From a virus, in the IMG/VR virus record IMGVR_UViG_3300030451_004287, positions 62,001 to 126,000 of that record: DNA of 64,000 bases, one strand, 5' to 3'. Numbering within the stretch: the stretch's first letter is position 1; each line of letters opens with the position of its first letter. Shown in pieces: positions 25,873-34,298 of the stretch. Under the pieces are notes generated by a model. The model was given only the letters and a program-made list of their open reading frames with translations. It did no database searches and was not told the DNA's origin. Both the position numbers and the translations under genes were made by a program.

Positions 25873-26542
25873 GCATAAAATTATTTATCTTTCTAATTGT
25901 AAATGCGCTAGTAGCACAATCAGAAAATATTTTTGGGAAATAAGAGACCATGAAATTGTAGATGCAATAGAGAAACAAGGTAATGGAAATCCACATATGC
26001 CATACGATAAAGTTGCAAAGTTTCTTACAAAAAATTACGATATAGATATTGATACATTTTTTTTATTTTCTACAATTAGAAATCCTTGGGAAAGGATAGT
26101 AAGTCTTTATAATTATTCTAAACCAGACAAAAACGGAGTGCCTTTTTGGAGTCCAAGATTTGGAATCAAACGCGAAGAAGGTACTAGTTGTAGCTTTGAA
26201 AAGTTTATTTTAAGTGGTTTAGATTACAAACGTAACACCTCTGGATCGTTTGTACATGCGTGTAAAAATGTACGAGATATGTTTGGAAAAGATTATCATA
26301 AATTTAAACTATATAAAAGTGAAGAGTTAGACATAGACAAAATAATGGATGATATAAATGACCCTAGTCTTGAAGCTAAGTTGGGCAGATCAGAATTAAA
26401 AATTGTAGACTCTACGCACTGGCACATGGAAAAAGAAAAAAGAGATAGCGAAAATTACAGAGAATACTATACCGACGAAGTGCGAGATATAATATCAGAT
26501 CATTATAAATTAGATATACAAATAGGAGGATACGAGTTTTGA
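25856..26542 (+). CDS. Sulfotransferase (second)
   Basis: The 228-residue protein has a modified phosphosulfate loop (NCKCASSTIRKYF near 14-26) and a clear 3'-phosphate motif STIRNPWERIVSLY near 72-85. It resembles the Sulfotransfer_2 group that sulfates carbohydrates. A lysine and a Ser/Thr remain in the modified loop, so binding of PAPS is plausible. Start ATG 25856 overlaps the upstream gene by 17 bases. It is the first of three tandem sulfotransferase genes. Confidence 0.75.
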   Translation: MIICTKHKIIYLSNCKCASSTIRKYFWEIRDHEIVDAIEKQGNGNPHMPYDKVAKFLTKNYDIDIDTFFLFSTIRNPWERIVSLYNYSKPDKNGVPFWSPRFGIKREEGTSCSFEKFILSGLDYKRNTSGSFVHACKNVRDMFGKDYHKFKLYKSEELDIDKIMDDINDPSLEAKLGRSELKIVDSTHWHMEKEKRDSENYREYYTDEVRDIISDHYKLDIQIGGYEF

Positions 26543-27102
26543 TAGTATCACACTCTAATAAATTTATTTATCTAAAAAGTTATAAAACAGCCTCTACATC
26601 AGTAGAAATGTTTTTTGAAAGATTCTGTAAAGATTCAGATATTGTAGGGTATAGAGGACCAAATCCTATACCAAAAGATCAAGTTTGGTACAACCATATG
26701 ACTCCATCACAAATAAAAACAAAACTTAATAATAACAATATATGGAATAATTATTTCAAATTTGGTTGTGTAAGAAATCCTTGGGACAGAAAACTGTCTA
26801 GTTATTTCTTTGAAAAAGCTACAGAAACGTTTGAAGAATACTGCATGAATAAAAAATTTAATAATCTTTGTTCTTTTTATAATTTAGATATGGATTATTA
26901 TATACGGTTTGAAAAGTTGCATGAAGATCTACAGGCCGTTTGTGACTTACTCGGTTTACCTTGCGATCTTTCACAGCTGCCTCATGAAAAGAAAACAAAA
27001 CACAAACATTACACAGAATACTACACAGATAAAATGCGTGACAAGATAGCTGAAGACTGCAAGGCTGACATAGACTTTTTTAATTATACGTTTGGTGACT
27101 AA
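26539..27102 (+). CDS. Sulfotransferase (third), TTG start
   Basis: The 187-residue protein begins at TTG, supported by GGAGGA at 26525-26530 and by alignment with its neighbours (MIVSHSNKFIYLKSYKTASTS matches the start of the next gene, MLISFSHKFI). SYKTASTS is the phosphosulfate loop, and CVRNPWDRKLSSY near 74-86 the 3'-phosphate site. It is shorter than the other copies but retains both motifs. Stop and start codons overlap on both sides. Confidence 0.75.
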   Translation: MIVSHSNKFIYLKSYKTASTSVEMFFERFCKDSDIVGYRGPNPIPKDQVWYNHMTPSQIKTKLNNNNIWNNYFKFGCVRNPWDRKLSSYFFEKATETFEEYCMNKKFNNLCSFYNLDMDYYIRFEKLHEDLQAVCDLLGLPCDLSQLPHEKKTKHKHYTEYYTDKMRDKIAEDCKADIDFFNYTFGD

Positions 27103-27716
27103 TGTTAATATCATTTTCTCATAAATTTATTACGATTGCCATACCCAAAACAGGCACTAGATCATTAAGAGGTTGCTTAACTATGAACAATCAATTTCAT
27201 GATGGTCAGTCTGATAATAGGTTAGTAGATGTAATAGCAACTCAATATTCAAGAGTATTTAAAAGACATGGCACTCTAACAGAGCATATGAAAGATGCTG
27301 AAAATGTAGGTCTTGATATAAGCTTATACTTTACTTTTGCGTTTGTTAGAAACCCTTGGAGCAGATATGTTTCATACATACTTTGGGCTAAAGACAAACC
27401 AGAATTTATAAAAAAAGGTCGTCGGACCATGTCTCTGGAATTAGCTATAGACAGGCAAAGAATTCAGTACGACTATATTTATGATAAGGAAAGTGGAAAA
27501 ACAGTAGATTATATTGCGAGATTTGAAAACTACCAAGAAGAACTAATGAAAATTTCTGATAAACTTAATTTGAATTTAGACGCAAAGAATATACCACATT
27601 TAAACAAGAACAAAAAATACGACTACAAAGATTTTTACACTAAAGAGTTGATAGACAAGGTTTACGAGAAAGAACATAAAATTATAGATCTTATGGGTTA
27701 CAGCTATGATGAATAA
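27102..27716 (+). CDS. Sulfotransferase (fourth)
   Basis: The 204-residue protein has AIPKTGTRSLRGC near 12-24 (phosphosulfate loop) and FVRNPWSRYVSYI near 80-92 (3'-phosphate site). An IARFENY motif near 142-148 matches IGRFENI in the gene at 19020, a segment shared by carbohydrate sulfotransferases. Tandem with two relatives; likely different acceptor positions of one glycan (inference). Confidence 0.8.
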   Translation: MLISFSHKFITIAIPKTGTRSLRGCLTMNNQFHDGQSDNRLVDVIATQYSRVFKRHGTLTEHMKDAENVGLDISLYFTFAFVRNPWSRYVSYILWAKDKPEFIKKGRRTMSLELAIDRQRIQYDYIYDKESGKTVDYIARFENYQEELMKISDKLNLNLDAKNIPHLNKNKKYDYKDFYTKELIDKVYEKEHKIIDLMGYSYDE

Positions 27717-28389
27717 AGGTTATATAATTATACAAAACTTCCTGTCTACGGAAGAACATCAAAAATTATTGCATACATGCAAGACTTTGTATGATGAAGC
27801 TACTAACAATAAAAATAATGAACACTACGAATGGGATGAGCAAGGACAGTTAAACAAGATTAATTATGCCTGTGCTAATAATAAGGCTTTTAAAGATTTG
27901 GCTAACAATGATATATTGGTCTATATAGCAAAAAATATTATTCAAACTCAAGATACTTTAGATTGTTATATTAGTAAATTTTTCCCGATGCAACCTAAAA
28001 CTGGAACTTCGACATTTATGCATCAAGATAATTATTATTTTCAAGGTGATAATAAAAAAATATTAAGCTGCGCAGTATATTTAACAGATACACGCAAAGA
28101 AAATGGTTGCTTGAGATTAGCTGAAGACTCTCATAAAAATGGTATTATACCCCACGAAATTACTAGTAATATAAATAAATATGTTAAATGGATTGACAAC
28201 TCTCGTCTTACTGAGTATGATATAGTAGATTTAGAATTAAAGGCTCCTTATGCTGTAATGTTTGATATAAATTTAGTACATGGTTGTTACCAAAACACTT
28301 CTAATGATTTTCGGTATAGTTTAGCATGGGAATATATTGAATCATCAAATGATACCGTTAGAAAATGCGACAGGATAAAATTACACTAA
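27706..28389 (+). CDS. Phytanoyl-CoA dioxygenase (PhyH) family Fe(II)/2-oxoglutarate enzyme
   Basis: The 227-residue protein has the facial triad His106 and Asp108 in MHQDNYYF and His192 in LVHGCYQN, plus Arg203 for 2-oxoglutarate in DFRYSLAWEY. Members hydroxylate lipids, amino acids or sugars in secondary metabolism. Between sulfotransferases and a methyltransferase it probably hydroxylates a glycan or its carrier, perhaps creating the site for sulfation or methylation (inference). Confidence 0.82.
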   Translation: MMNKGYIIIQNFLSTEEHQKLLHTCKTLYDEATNNKNNEHYEWDEQGQLNKINYACANNKAFKDLANNDILVYIAKNIIQTQDTLDCYISKFFPMQPKTGTSTFMHQDNYYFQGDNKKILSCAVYLTDTRKENGCLRLAEDSHKNGIIPHEITSNINKYVKWIDNSRLTEYDIVDLELKAPYAVMFDINLVHGCYQNTSNDFRYSLAWEYIESSNDTVRKCDRIKLH

Positions 28390-28958
28390 TGACTGATACA
28401 ACAAAAATAAAAAGCATGAGATTTTTCCCGGATTGGGAAAGGACCAACGGAAGTCAAATTCGTGGTTTGATAGAGATGATGTATGATATTAATAAGTTGA
28501 GAAATGGTAAACATTTAGAGTGTGTAGAAATTGGATCTCATACAGGAGAATCAGCTTTAATTATGTCATCATTTCCATTTATTAAACGTTTTCATTGTGT
28601 AGATATACATGAAAATGAAGATATTAAGAAACGACTAAAACAACTGGTAATGTTGGATAGAGTTAAAATAATATTTCAAGACTCTGAAGAATACGCACCT
28701 ACTATACCAGACAACAGTATTGATATGGTATACATAGACGCTAATCATGATTATGATTCTGTTAAAAGAGATTTAAATACTTGGTCAAGTAAAGTAAAAA
28801 AATCAGGATTCATTTGCGGTCATGATTACTCAAAAACTTTTTGGGGTGTAATTCAATCTGTTAACGAGTTGTCAGACCTAAAACAAGCATTAGTTAAAAA
28901 TTATGTAGACGGTAGCTATATGATACAAAAAACATGGGATGTCAAACCTCTATGCTAA
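28389..28958 (+). CDS. Class I SAM-dependent methyltransferase (Methyltransf_24 type)
   Basis: I use ATG 28389, which shares a base with the previous stop (TAATG). An in-frame ATG at 28365 would add eight residues. The protein (189 residues) has CVEIGSHTGESAL (motif I), FHCVDIHEN (motif II, acidic), and MVYIDANHDYDSVKRDL, a signature of the Methyltransf_24 group that O-methylates sugars or small molecules. It probably caps or decorates the glycan. Confidence 0.8.
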   Translation: MTDTTKIKSMRFFPDWERTNGSQIRGLIEMMYDINKLRNGKHLECVEIGSHTGESALIMSSFPFIKRFHCVDIHENEDIKKRLKQLVMLDRVKIIFQDSEEYAPTIPDNSIDMVYIDANHDYDSVKRDLNTWSSKVKKSGFICGHDYSKTFWGVIQSVNELSDLKQALVKNYVDGSYMIQKTWDVKPLC

Positions 28959-29638
28959 TATCCAAAGAATATGGTGTTATTTTTATACACATTCCTAAAA
29001 CTGGTGGAACTACTTTACATCGTGCTTTTCGTGAAGTGTTAAAAGACGACACTAATATCCTGTCAACAGGATCACAAGCTATGCGAAGAATAACGATAAA
29101 TCAACCATCAAAATTTTTAGATTTTTACAATAAGGTACATTTAAAATATAAATATCTTGAAGACAGACAAAACTCACCGATGGAAACTGGTGTATGGTTA
29201 AAGTATTTTGATAGCTATAGAATTTTTACAGCTATGAGAAATCCTTGGAGTTGGTATGTTTCTAATTATTTATTTGATCAAAAACTTCATGCAGCAGATC
29301 CGACATATATAACCCGCCCTTCAACAGTTTTGCCTTTTGACGAGTGGCTTAAAACTAGAGATACAAATCAATTTGATTGGGTAATAGATAGTTATGGAAA
29401 AAATTGCGCAACCATGATAGGTCAAACTGAAACATTACAAGATTCATTTAATCAAATGTGTGATGAAATTGGTGTTCCTAGTATACAATTAGAAAACGTA
29501 AATGTTAGTGAAGAATCTCTTCAAGAAGATGGAACTATAGATCATTCATATTATAGAGATTTTTATACAGATGAAACCAAAGCTATAGTTGCTGAAAAAT
29601 CTAAAAGGGTAATAGAACAGTTTAATTATGAATTTTAA
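28952..29638 (+). CDS. Sulfotransferase (fifth)
   Basis: An upstream in-frame ATG (28934) exists, but ATG 28952 gives a start, MLISKEYG, like that of the other copies and overlaps the previous stop. Motifs are HIPKTGGTTLHRAF near 13-26 and AMRNPWSWYVSNY near 94-106. It closes the glycan cluster and overlaps the dCMP deaminase gene by 11 bases, so sulfation and nucleotide genes share a transcript. Confidence 0.83.
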   Translation: MLISKEYGVIFIHIPKTGGTTLHRAFREVLKDDTNILSTGSQAMRRITINQPSKFLDFYNKVHLKYKYLEDRQNSPMETGVWLKYFDSYRIFTAMRNPWSWYVSNYLFDQKLHAADPTYITRPSTVLPFDEWLKTRDTNQFDWVIDSYGKNCATMIGQTETLQDSFNQMCDEIGVPSIQLENVNVSEESLQEDGTIDHSYYRDFYTDETKAIVAEKSKRVIEQFNYEF

Positions 29639-30095
29639 AACAAGACCAGATTGGACAGACTATTTTTTAGGATTGGCTAAAGTAGTTGCTCAAAGAAGTC
29701 ATGATATACATACACAGCATGGGTGTGTGATTACAGATCGTCAACATAGAATTTTGGGAGTTGGATACAATGGATTCCCTAAAGGTATGGATGATACTAA
29801 ATTACCAACGAGTCGTCCTGAAAAATATGAATGGATGATTCATGCCGAAAGAAATGCACTATCTAATTGTGTTATACGTCCAGATGATGGGATAGCATAT
29901 GTTACAGGTCAATGTTGTAATGATTGCATTAAAGCTTTGTGGCAAGAGGGAATAACTGAAGTGCATATGATTGATGGACACGGTACACAATTATTTGATA
30001 ATAATCAGAAAAAACATTTTGACTTGTTTGTAAAGTCTACTAATATAGGTATATTCTACGAAACCCCTAATTTATCTTGGATAGCTAACATTTAG
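29628..30095 (+). CDS. Deoxycytidylate (dCMP) deaminase
   Basis: The 155-residue zinc enzyme has HAERNAL with His72 and Glu74, and a CxxC pair Cys97/Cys100 in GQCCNDCIKAL; upstream GVGYNGFPKG is diagnostic of dCMP/ComEB-type deaminases. It converts dCMP to dUMP for thymidylate synthesis. It is the first gene of the nucleotide/replication block and is translated from the end of the glycan operon. Confidence 0.9.
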   Translation: MNFKTRPDWTDYFLGLAKVVAQRSHDIHTQHGCVITDRQHRILGVGYNGFPKGMDDTKLPTSRPEKYEWMIHAERNALSNCVIRPDDGIAYVTGQCCNDCIKALWQEGITEVHMIDGHGTQLFDNNQKKHFDLFVKSTNIGIFYETPNLSWIANI

Positions 30096-30120
30096 CAATA
30101 CTGATAAAGGTGTATAGTAT
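30092..30120 (+). promoter_or_regulatory. Promoter in front of the ribonucleotide reductase leader
   Basis: TTAGCA (30092-30097), a 17-base spacer and TAGTAT (30115-30120). The GGTGTATAGTAT context repeats the strings at 921 and 2849. It is the only candidate promoter in the 151-base gap, the largest non-coding stretch of the window. Confidence 0.5.
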
Positions 30121-30159
30121 ATTACAAAAACACAACGTAAGATTTAAATAGTCATAACT

Positions 30160-30231
30160 ATGGCAAAAAAATTCAAAAATAAACTCTTATTAATTGATCA
30201 ACTCTCTGGTCAATTTTTCTTTTTTATGTAA
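30160..30231 (+). CDS. Possible 23-residue leader peptide
   Basis: An ATG at 30160 opens a 23-codon frame ending at TAA 30231, inside the leader of the ribonucleotide reductase gene. The peptide is basic at its start (MAKKFKNK) and ends in four phenylalanines. Its coding sequence covers the terminator hairpin at 30193-30225, the arrangement of an attenuator. There is no strong ribosome binding site, so it may not be translated. Confidence 0.3.
   Translation: MAKKFKNKLLLIDQLSGQFFFFM
30193..30225 (+). terminator. Hairpin plus T tract before the ribonucleotide reductase gene
   Basis: ATTGATCA (30193-30200) pairs with TGGTCAAT (30207-30214) around a six-base loop, followed by a T-rich run to 30225. 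It lies about 70 bases after the promoter's -10 and just before the gene's ribosome binding site. It could end the upstream operon, form a small RNA, or act as an attenuator. Confidence 0.65.
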
Positions 30232-30246
30232 GTCAAAGGAAGATTT

Positions 30247-32445
30247 ATGTCTGCTCTTAATGAATTAAAAAATTATACATTTGTTAGTAAATATGCCCGA
30301 TGGATTGAAAGTGAGAATCGTAGAGAAACTTGGAGAGAAGCGGTTGATAGAGTTAAGAACATGATGCATACTTATTATGATGACAAAGATATATCTGATC
30401 AAATAGATTGGGCATATGAACTTATGTTTCATAAAAAAGTTTTAGGTAGTCAAAGAGCATTGCAATTTGGTGGAGAACCTATTTTAAAAAGACATGCTAA
30501 AATTTATAATTGCACAAGCTCGTACTGCGATAGACTTAGGTTTTTTCAAGAGTGTTTTTGGTTGCTTCTGTGTGGTAGCGGCACAGGATTTAGTGTGCAA
30601 AAACATCATGTAGCAAAACTACCTAATTTAATTTCACAACCTAAAAATACAGACGATGGTGTTAAGTATGTTATTGAAGATAGTATTGAAGGTTGGGCTG
30701 ACGCATTAGGTGTTCTATTAAGTTCTTATTTTAATAAGCCTTCAGAATCTAGATTTGCTGAATACAAAGGCCAATATATTGTTTTTGATTATAGCAATAT
30801 TCGTGAGAAGGGAGCTACTCTTTCATCTGGTGTAGGCAAGGCTCCCGGTTTTGAACCTTTACAAAATGGTCTAGAAAAAATACGATTACTTTTACAGAAA
30901 TGTGTTGAAAATGGACAGAAAAAACTCCGACCTATTGATGCTTATGATATTATTATGCACTCAAGCGATGCTGTACTATCTGGTGGTGTTCGCAGAAGTG
31001 CGTCGTTAGCACTTTTTAGTGGTGACGATGATGAAATGGCAAAAGCTAAAACGGGTAACTGGTACATTGATAATCCTCAAAGAGCAAGAAGTAATAATTC
31101 TGCTTTGTTGCTGAAGGATGATACTACATACGAAGAATTTAAAACTCTTATGGAGTCCGTTAAAGAGTTTGGTGAACCCGGTTTTATTTGGAGTGACTCA
31201 ACAGAAATGACTTTTAATCCATGTGTTGAGGTTGGCATGTGGCCTGTAGATGAAGAAACTGGCAAGTCTGGATGGCAGGGCTGTAATTTGTCTACTGTGA
31301 ATTGTTCATCAGTAACAGATGAAGAAGATTTTTATGAAAGATGTAAAGCCGCTGCAATCATAGGTACGCTACAAGCAGGGTTTACTGGATTAGATTATCT
31401 AGGAGATATTAGTAAAAAGATTTTTGCTAGAGAAGCACTTCTAGGTGTTTCTTTAACAGGCATCATGGAAAAGCACGATCTAGTATTAACTGAAAAAGTT
31501 TTAAAACAAGGAGCTAAAATTGCAGTTGATACTAATAAAAAACTTTCTAAAAAAATCAAGATTAATCAAGCTGCTAGAGTAACGTGTTTAAAACCAGAAG
31601 GAACTTCTAGTTCAATGCTAGGAACTTCATCTGGTATTCACCCACATCATGCTAAAAGATATATTAGACATGTACAAGCTAATATTTTAGAGCCTCCATA
31701 TCAATATTTTAAAAGCTATAATCCTCATGCTTGCGAAAAATCAGCATGGTCTGCTAATGATACTGATGAAGTTGTAAAATTCCCTATTGAAGTGCCTGAT
31801 GGTTCTAAATTAAAAAACCAATTACCAGCAGTTGATATGCTTTCTATAGTTAAAGATACTCAAAAAAATTGGGTGCAATCAGGTAAAAACAGATCATTGT
31901 GTACGCAAGAATATCTCAGTCATAATGTTAGTAATACTGTGACAGTACGCCCAGATGAGTGGGAAGATGTAACAAAATATATTTATAATAATCGTAAGTT
32001 TTTTGCTGGTATTAGTTTAATACCACAAAGCGGAGACAAAGATTACCCTCAAGCGCCATTTACCACAGTATACACAAGCAGAGAAATTGCTAAAGAATAT
32101 GGTGAAGCATCTCTGTGGTGTTCTGGATTAATCGAACTAGGATTAAATGCTTTCGATAATAATCTATGGGCAGCTTGTGACTATATGACGATGCAACAAG
32201 AATCAGATAAAGATACTGATGATAAAAAACTATTTTCAATTAAAATGAAAAGATTTGCAAAGAAGTATTTTGATAGTGATATTAAAAGACTTACTTATTG
32301 TATGAAAGATGTTTATAATTGGAAAATCTACACAGATTTATTTGATAGCTATACAAAGGTGGATTATACACAATTATTAGAAACAGAGGACAATACTGTA
32401 GGAATAGAGGAAATTAGCTGTGCTGGTGGAGCATGTTTAATTTAA
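30247..32445 (+). CDS. nrdJ: Class II (adenosylcobalamin-dependent) ribonucleotide reductase
   Basis: The 732-residue protein resembles the monomeric Lactobacillus-type ribonucleoside-triphosphate reductase. It has YNCTSSYCD near 93-101, LCGSGTGFSVQ near 115-125, the active-site NPCVE motif with Asn324, Cys326 and Glu328, a GCNLSTVNCSS loop, and a C-terminal redox pair in SCAGGACLI. It makes dNTPs without oxygen or iron and needs B12 from the host or environment. No small radical-generating subunit is needed or seen. AAGGA precedes the ATG. The leader carries a promoter and hairpin. Confidence 0.9.
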   Translation: MSALNELKNYTFVSKYARWIESENRRETWREAVDRVKNMMHTYYDDKDISDQIDWAYELMFHKKVLGSQRALQFGGEPILKRHAKIYNCTSSYCDRLRFFQECFWLLLCGSGTGFSVQKHHVAKLPNLISQPKNTDDGVKYVIEDSIEGWADALGVLLSSYFNKPSESRFAEYKGQYIVFDYSNIREKGATLSSGVGKAPGFEPLQNGLEKIRLLLQKCVENGQKKLRPIDAYDIIMHSSDAVLSGGVRRSASLALFSGDDDEMAKAKTGNWYIDNPQRARSNNSALLLKDDTTYEEFKTLMESVKEFGEPGFIWSDSTEMTFNPCVEVGMWPVDEETGKSGWQGCNLSTVNCSSVTDEEDFYERCKAAAIIGTLQAGFTGLDYLGDISKKIFAREALLGVSLTGIMEKHDLVLTEKVLKQGAKIAVDTNKKLSKKIKINQAARVTCLKPEGTSSSMLGTSSGIHPHHAKRYIRHVQANILEPPYQYFKSYNPHACEKSAWSANDTDEVVKFPIEVPDGSKLKNQLPAVDMLSIVKDTQKNWVQSGKNRSLCTQEYLSHNVSNTVTVRPDEWEDVTKYIYNNRKFFAGISLIPQSGDKDYPQAPFTTVYTSREIAKEYGEASLWCSGLIELGLNAFDNNLWAACDYMTMQQESDKDTDDKKLFSIKMKRFAKKYFDSDIKRLTYCMKDVYNWKIYTDLFDSYTKVDYTQLLETEDNTVGIEEISCAGGACLI

Positions 32446-32468
32446 CTTTACTTCTATGAGGTATTACA

Positions 32469-33182
32469 TTGAGAAAAAATAAAGCTAAAAAAGCTGGTAA
32501 TGTAACTAAACCAGAATCAAGAACAGTTGTATATAGAAATAGGTTAAAACCTAAAACTATACATCAAAATGATTATATACATTCTATAGCAGAAAATACT
32601 ATTACATTTTGTCATGGTCCTGCTGGTAGCGGTAAAACACATATTGCTATTGGTCTAGCTTTAGAATATCTACTAGAAAATAAAGTAGAAAAAATTGTTA
32701 TAACAAGACCTGTGGTAGAAGCTGGAGAAAAATTAGGGTTTTTACCGGGTAAGGCAGAAGATAAATTAAGTCCATATCTATTGCCTTTATTTGATGAATT
32801 AAATCATTTTATTAGTCCATTTGATCTGTCATATCTTAAAAATGAAAAGAAAATTGTTGTAGTGCCATTAGCTTTAATGAGAGGCCGCAGTTTTCATAAT
32901 AGTTTTATAGTGGCAGATGAATGCCAAAACGCGTCATATGAACAGCTAAAAATGCTGTTAACTAGAATTGGACATAATAGCAAGATGGTATTAACTGGTG
33001 ATGTCACACAATCTGATCTACAAACCCATAGACAGGGAGGTTTTAATCATTTGATTGATATACTAGATGGTATTAATCAAGTATCTATGGTTCATTTAGA
33101 CGGTGCTGACATATTAAGAAATCCTATAATATCATCAATTATTAATAGAATTGAAAGCGTAGAACAAAGAGAACAGCAATAA
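32469..33182 (+). CDS. phoH: PhoH-like ATPase
   Basis: The 237-residue protein has a Walker A motif GPAGSGKT (50-57), ITRPVVEAGEKLGFLPG near 78-94, and the PhoH Walker B region IVADECQNASYEQLKMLLTR. TTG at 32469 is the start, correctly spaced after GAGGT (32458-32462); ATGs nearby are out of frame. PhoH ATPases are frequent in marine phages; proposed RNA-related roles are unproven. Confidence 0.9.
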   Translation: MRKNKAKKAGNVTKPESRTVVYRNRLKPKTIHQNDYIHSIAENTITFCHGPAGSGKTHIAIGLALEYLLENKVEKIVITRPVVEAGEKLGFLPGKAEDKLSPYLLPLFDELNHFISPFDLSYLKNEKKIVVVPLALMRGRSFHNSFIVADECQNASYEQLKMLLTRIGHNSKMVLTGDVTQSDLQTHRQGGFNHLIDILDGINQVSMVHLDGADILRNPIISSIINRIESVEQREQQ

Positions 33183-33189
33183 TTTATAC

Positions 33190-33217
33190 TTGCCAAAGTC
33201 ACAGTGTAGACTACTAT
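33190..33217 (+). promoter_or_regulatory. Sigma70-like promoter
   Basis: TTGCCA (33190-33195), a 16-base spacer and TACTAT (33212-33217, context CTACTATAG) in the 73-base gap after phoH. It would drive the zinc-ribbon gene and the replication genes downstream. Spacing and -10 equal those of the SSB promoter. Confidence 0.7.
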
Positions 33218-33255
33218 AGTAGACATAACAGATATACTTTGTAAGATTAAAAATT

Positions 33256-33597
33256 ATGCCAATCTATACATACGTCTGCACAGACTGTCAATTAAAAATA
33301 GAAATTCTTGGTAGCCCTTCTAACTACCAAGAAACTATTGAATGTGAGAAATGTGGAAAACAATGTTACAGATCTTTACAAGACGATTTAACATTTGGTT
33401 TTGTAAAATTAGCAGATTCAGAAATTAAAACTTTAGGACATCTGGCAAAAAGAAATGCTGAAAAATTTAGCGATGATTATAAAGCAGAGTTAAAGCGTAA
33501 GCATTACGATTATCAAGAACAAGTTTCTCCAAAAGAATTACCTAAAGGTATGACAAGAATACCTAAACAACCAAAGATTAAATGGACAAAGGATTAA
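33256..33597 (+). CDS. FmdB-like zinc-ribbon protein
   Basis: The 113-residue protein opens with MPIYTYVCTDC and has a second pair CEKCGKQC near 30-37, the FmdB (CxxC_CXXC_SSSS) pattern binding one zinc. The remainder is lysine-rich and helical. FmdB proteins are small and poorly understood, with suggested regulatory roles. First gene after the 33190 promoter. Confidence 0.75.
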   Translation: MPIYTYVCTDCQLKIEILGSPSNYQETIECEKCGKQCYRSLQDDLTFGFVKLADSEIKTLGHLAKRNAEKFSDDYKAELKRKHYDYQEQVSPKELPKGMTRIPKQPKIKWTKD

Positions 33598-33600
33598 AAA

Positions 33601-33975
33601 ATGGATAGCTTTAGAGTTACAAAAGATGTGCCTAATTACGAAAGCGAATACTATACTATTATTGGTGATCATGATTACTTAGATGATGATAGTAATCCAA
33701 AACTTAATGATCCAGATGATACGAAACTTATGGCAGAAAAAATTATTTACAGTGATGGTAGAGAAGCTTTTTATGTTAAGGTCGGAACATACGGTAAATT
33801 GTTTAATCCTATAGGTATGTTTTCAGAAGGTCGTATTAAAAAGTACATGGCTAAGTTTGGTAAAAAAGAATGGACACTTAAAAAAGTAAACCCAAAAGTA
33901 TTCTCGTATTATGTATCATTTTTAAGAACAAAAAATTTAGCGTGGTTTAATAACGCAGAAAGGGAAATGGAATGA
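33601..33975 (+). CDS. Hypothetical protein
   Basis: A 124-residue protein, very acidic in the first third (about 23-42, Asp-rich) and basic in the last third, with a FNPIGMFSEGR loop in the middle. No Cys, no membrane segment and no recognised family. It overlaps the next gene by four bases at the head of the replication operon. Confidence 0.5.
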   Translation: MDSFRVTKDVPNYESEYYTIIGDHDYLDDDSNPKLNDPDDTKLMAEKIIYSDGREAFYVKVGTYGKLFNPIGMFSEGRIKKYMAKFGKKEWTLKKVNPKVFSYYVSFLRTKNLAWFNNAEREME

Positions 33976-34298
33976 AAAAGCTATCTCGTGTCAAAGAATA
34001 TGCAGCTAGATATTTATTTAGTGAAGTAAAGATGGATTGTAAAGCTATAGCTAAAGAGCTGGGTGTAACCGAAGAAACCATAAGAAATACTTTAGAATTA
34101 CCTAAAGAAGAGTCTCCATTAAAAACAGTGACATCTAAGACCTCAGATTTTATTAACGAAACGTCTATGAAGGGTACTCAAAATGTTATGATTATGACAG
34201 AAGGAGCATCTCAAAGATTAGACGGTATTGCAGAACAACAACGATCACAAGGGCCAAACCCTAAATATACCAATGTCATCAGAAAAGCCCGCGAATAA
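33972..34298 (+). CDS. Small helix-turn-helix protein
   Basis: The 108-residue protein has an N-terminal helix-turn-helix (about 5-40), with IAKELGVTEETIRNTL as the turn and recognition helix. A flexible hydrophilic tail follows. It may regulate transcription of the replication operon or be a small DNA-binding adaptor. The family is not specific. Confidence 0.55.
   Translation: MKKLSRVKEYAARYLFSEVKMDCKAIAKELGVTEETIRNTLELPKEESPLKTVTSKTSDFINETSMKGTQNVMIMTEGASQRLDGIAEQQRSQGPNPKYTNVIRKARE

Noticed and set aside
30096-30246. Cobalamin riboswitch or tRNA in front of the ribonucleotide reductase
   Set aside because: The gap is only 151 bases, with no B12-box-like sequence that I could recognise and no cloverleaf; only promoter, short frame and hairpin are visible.
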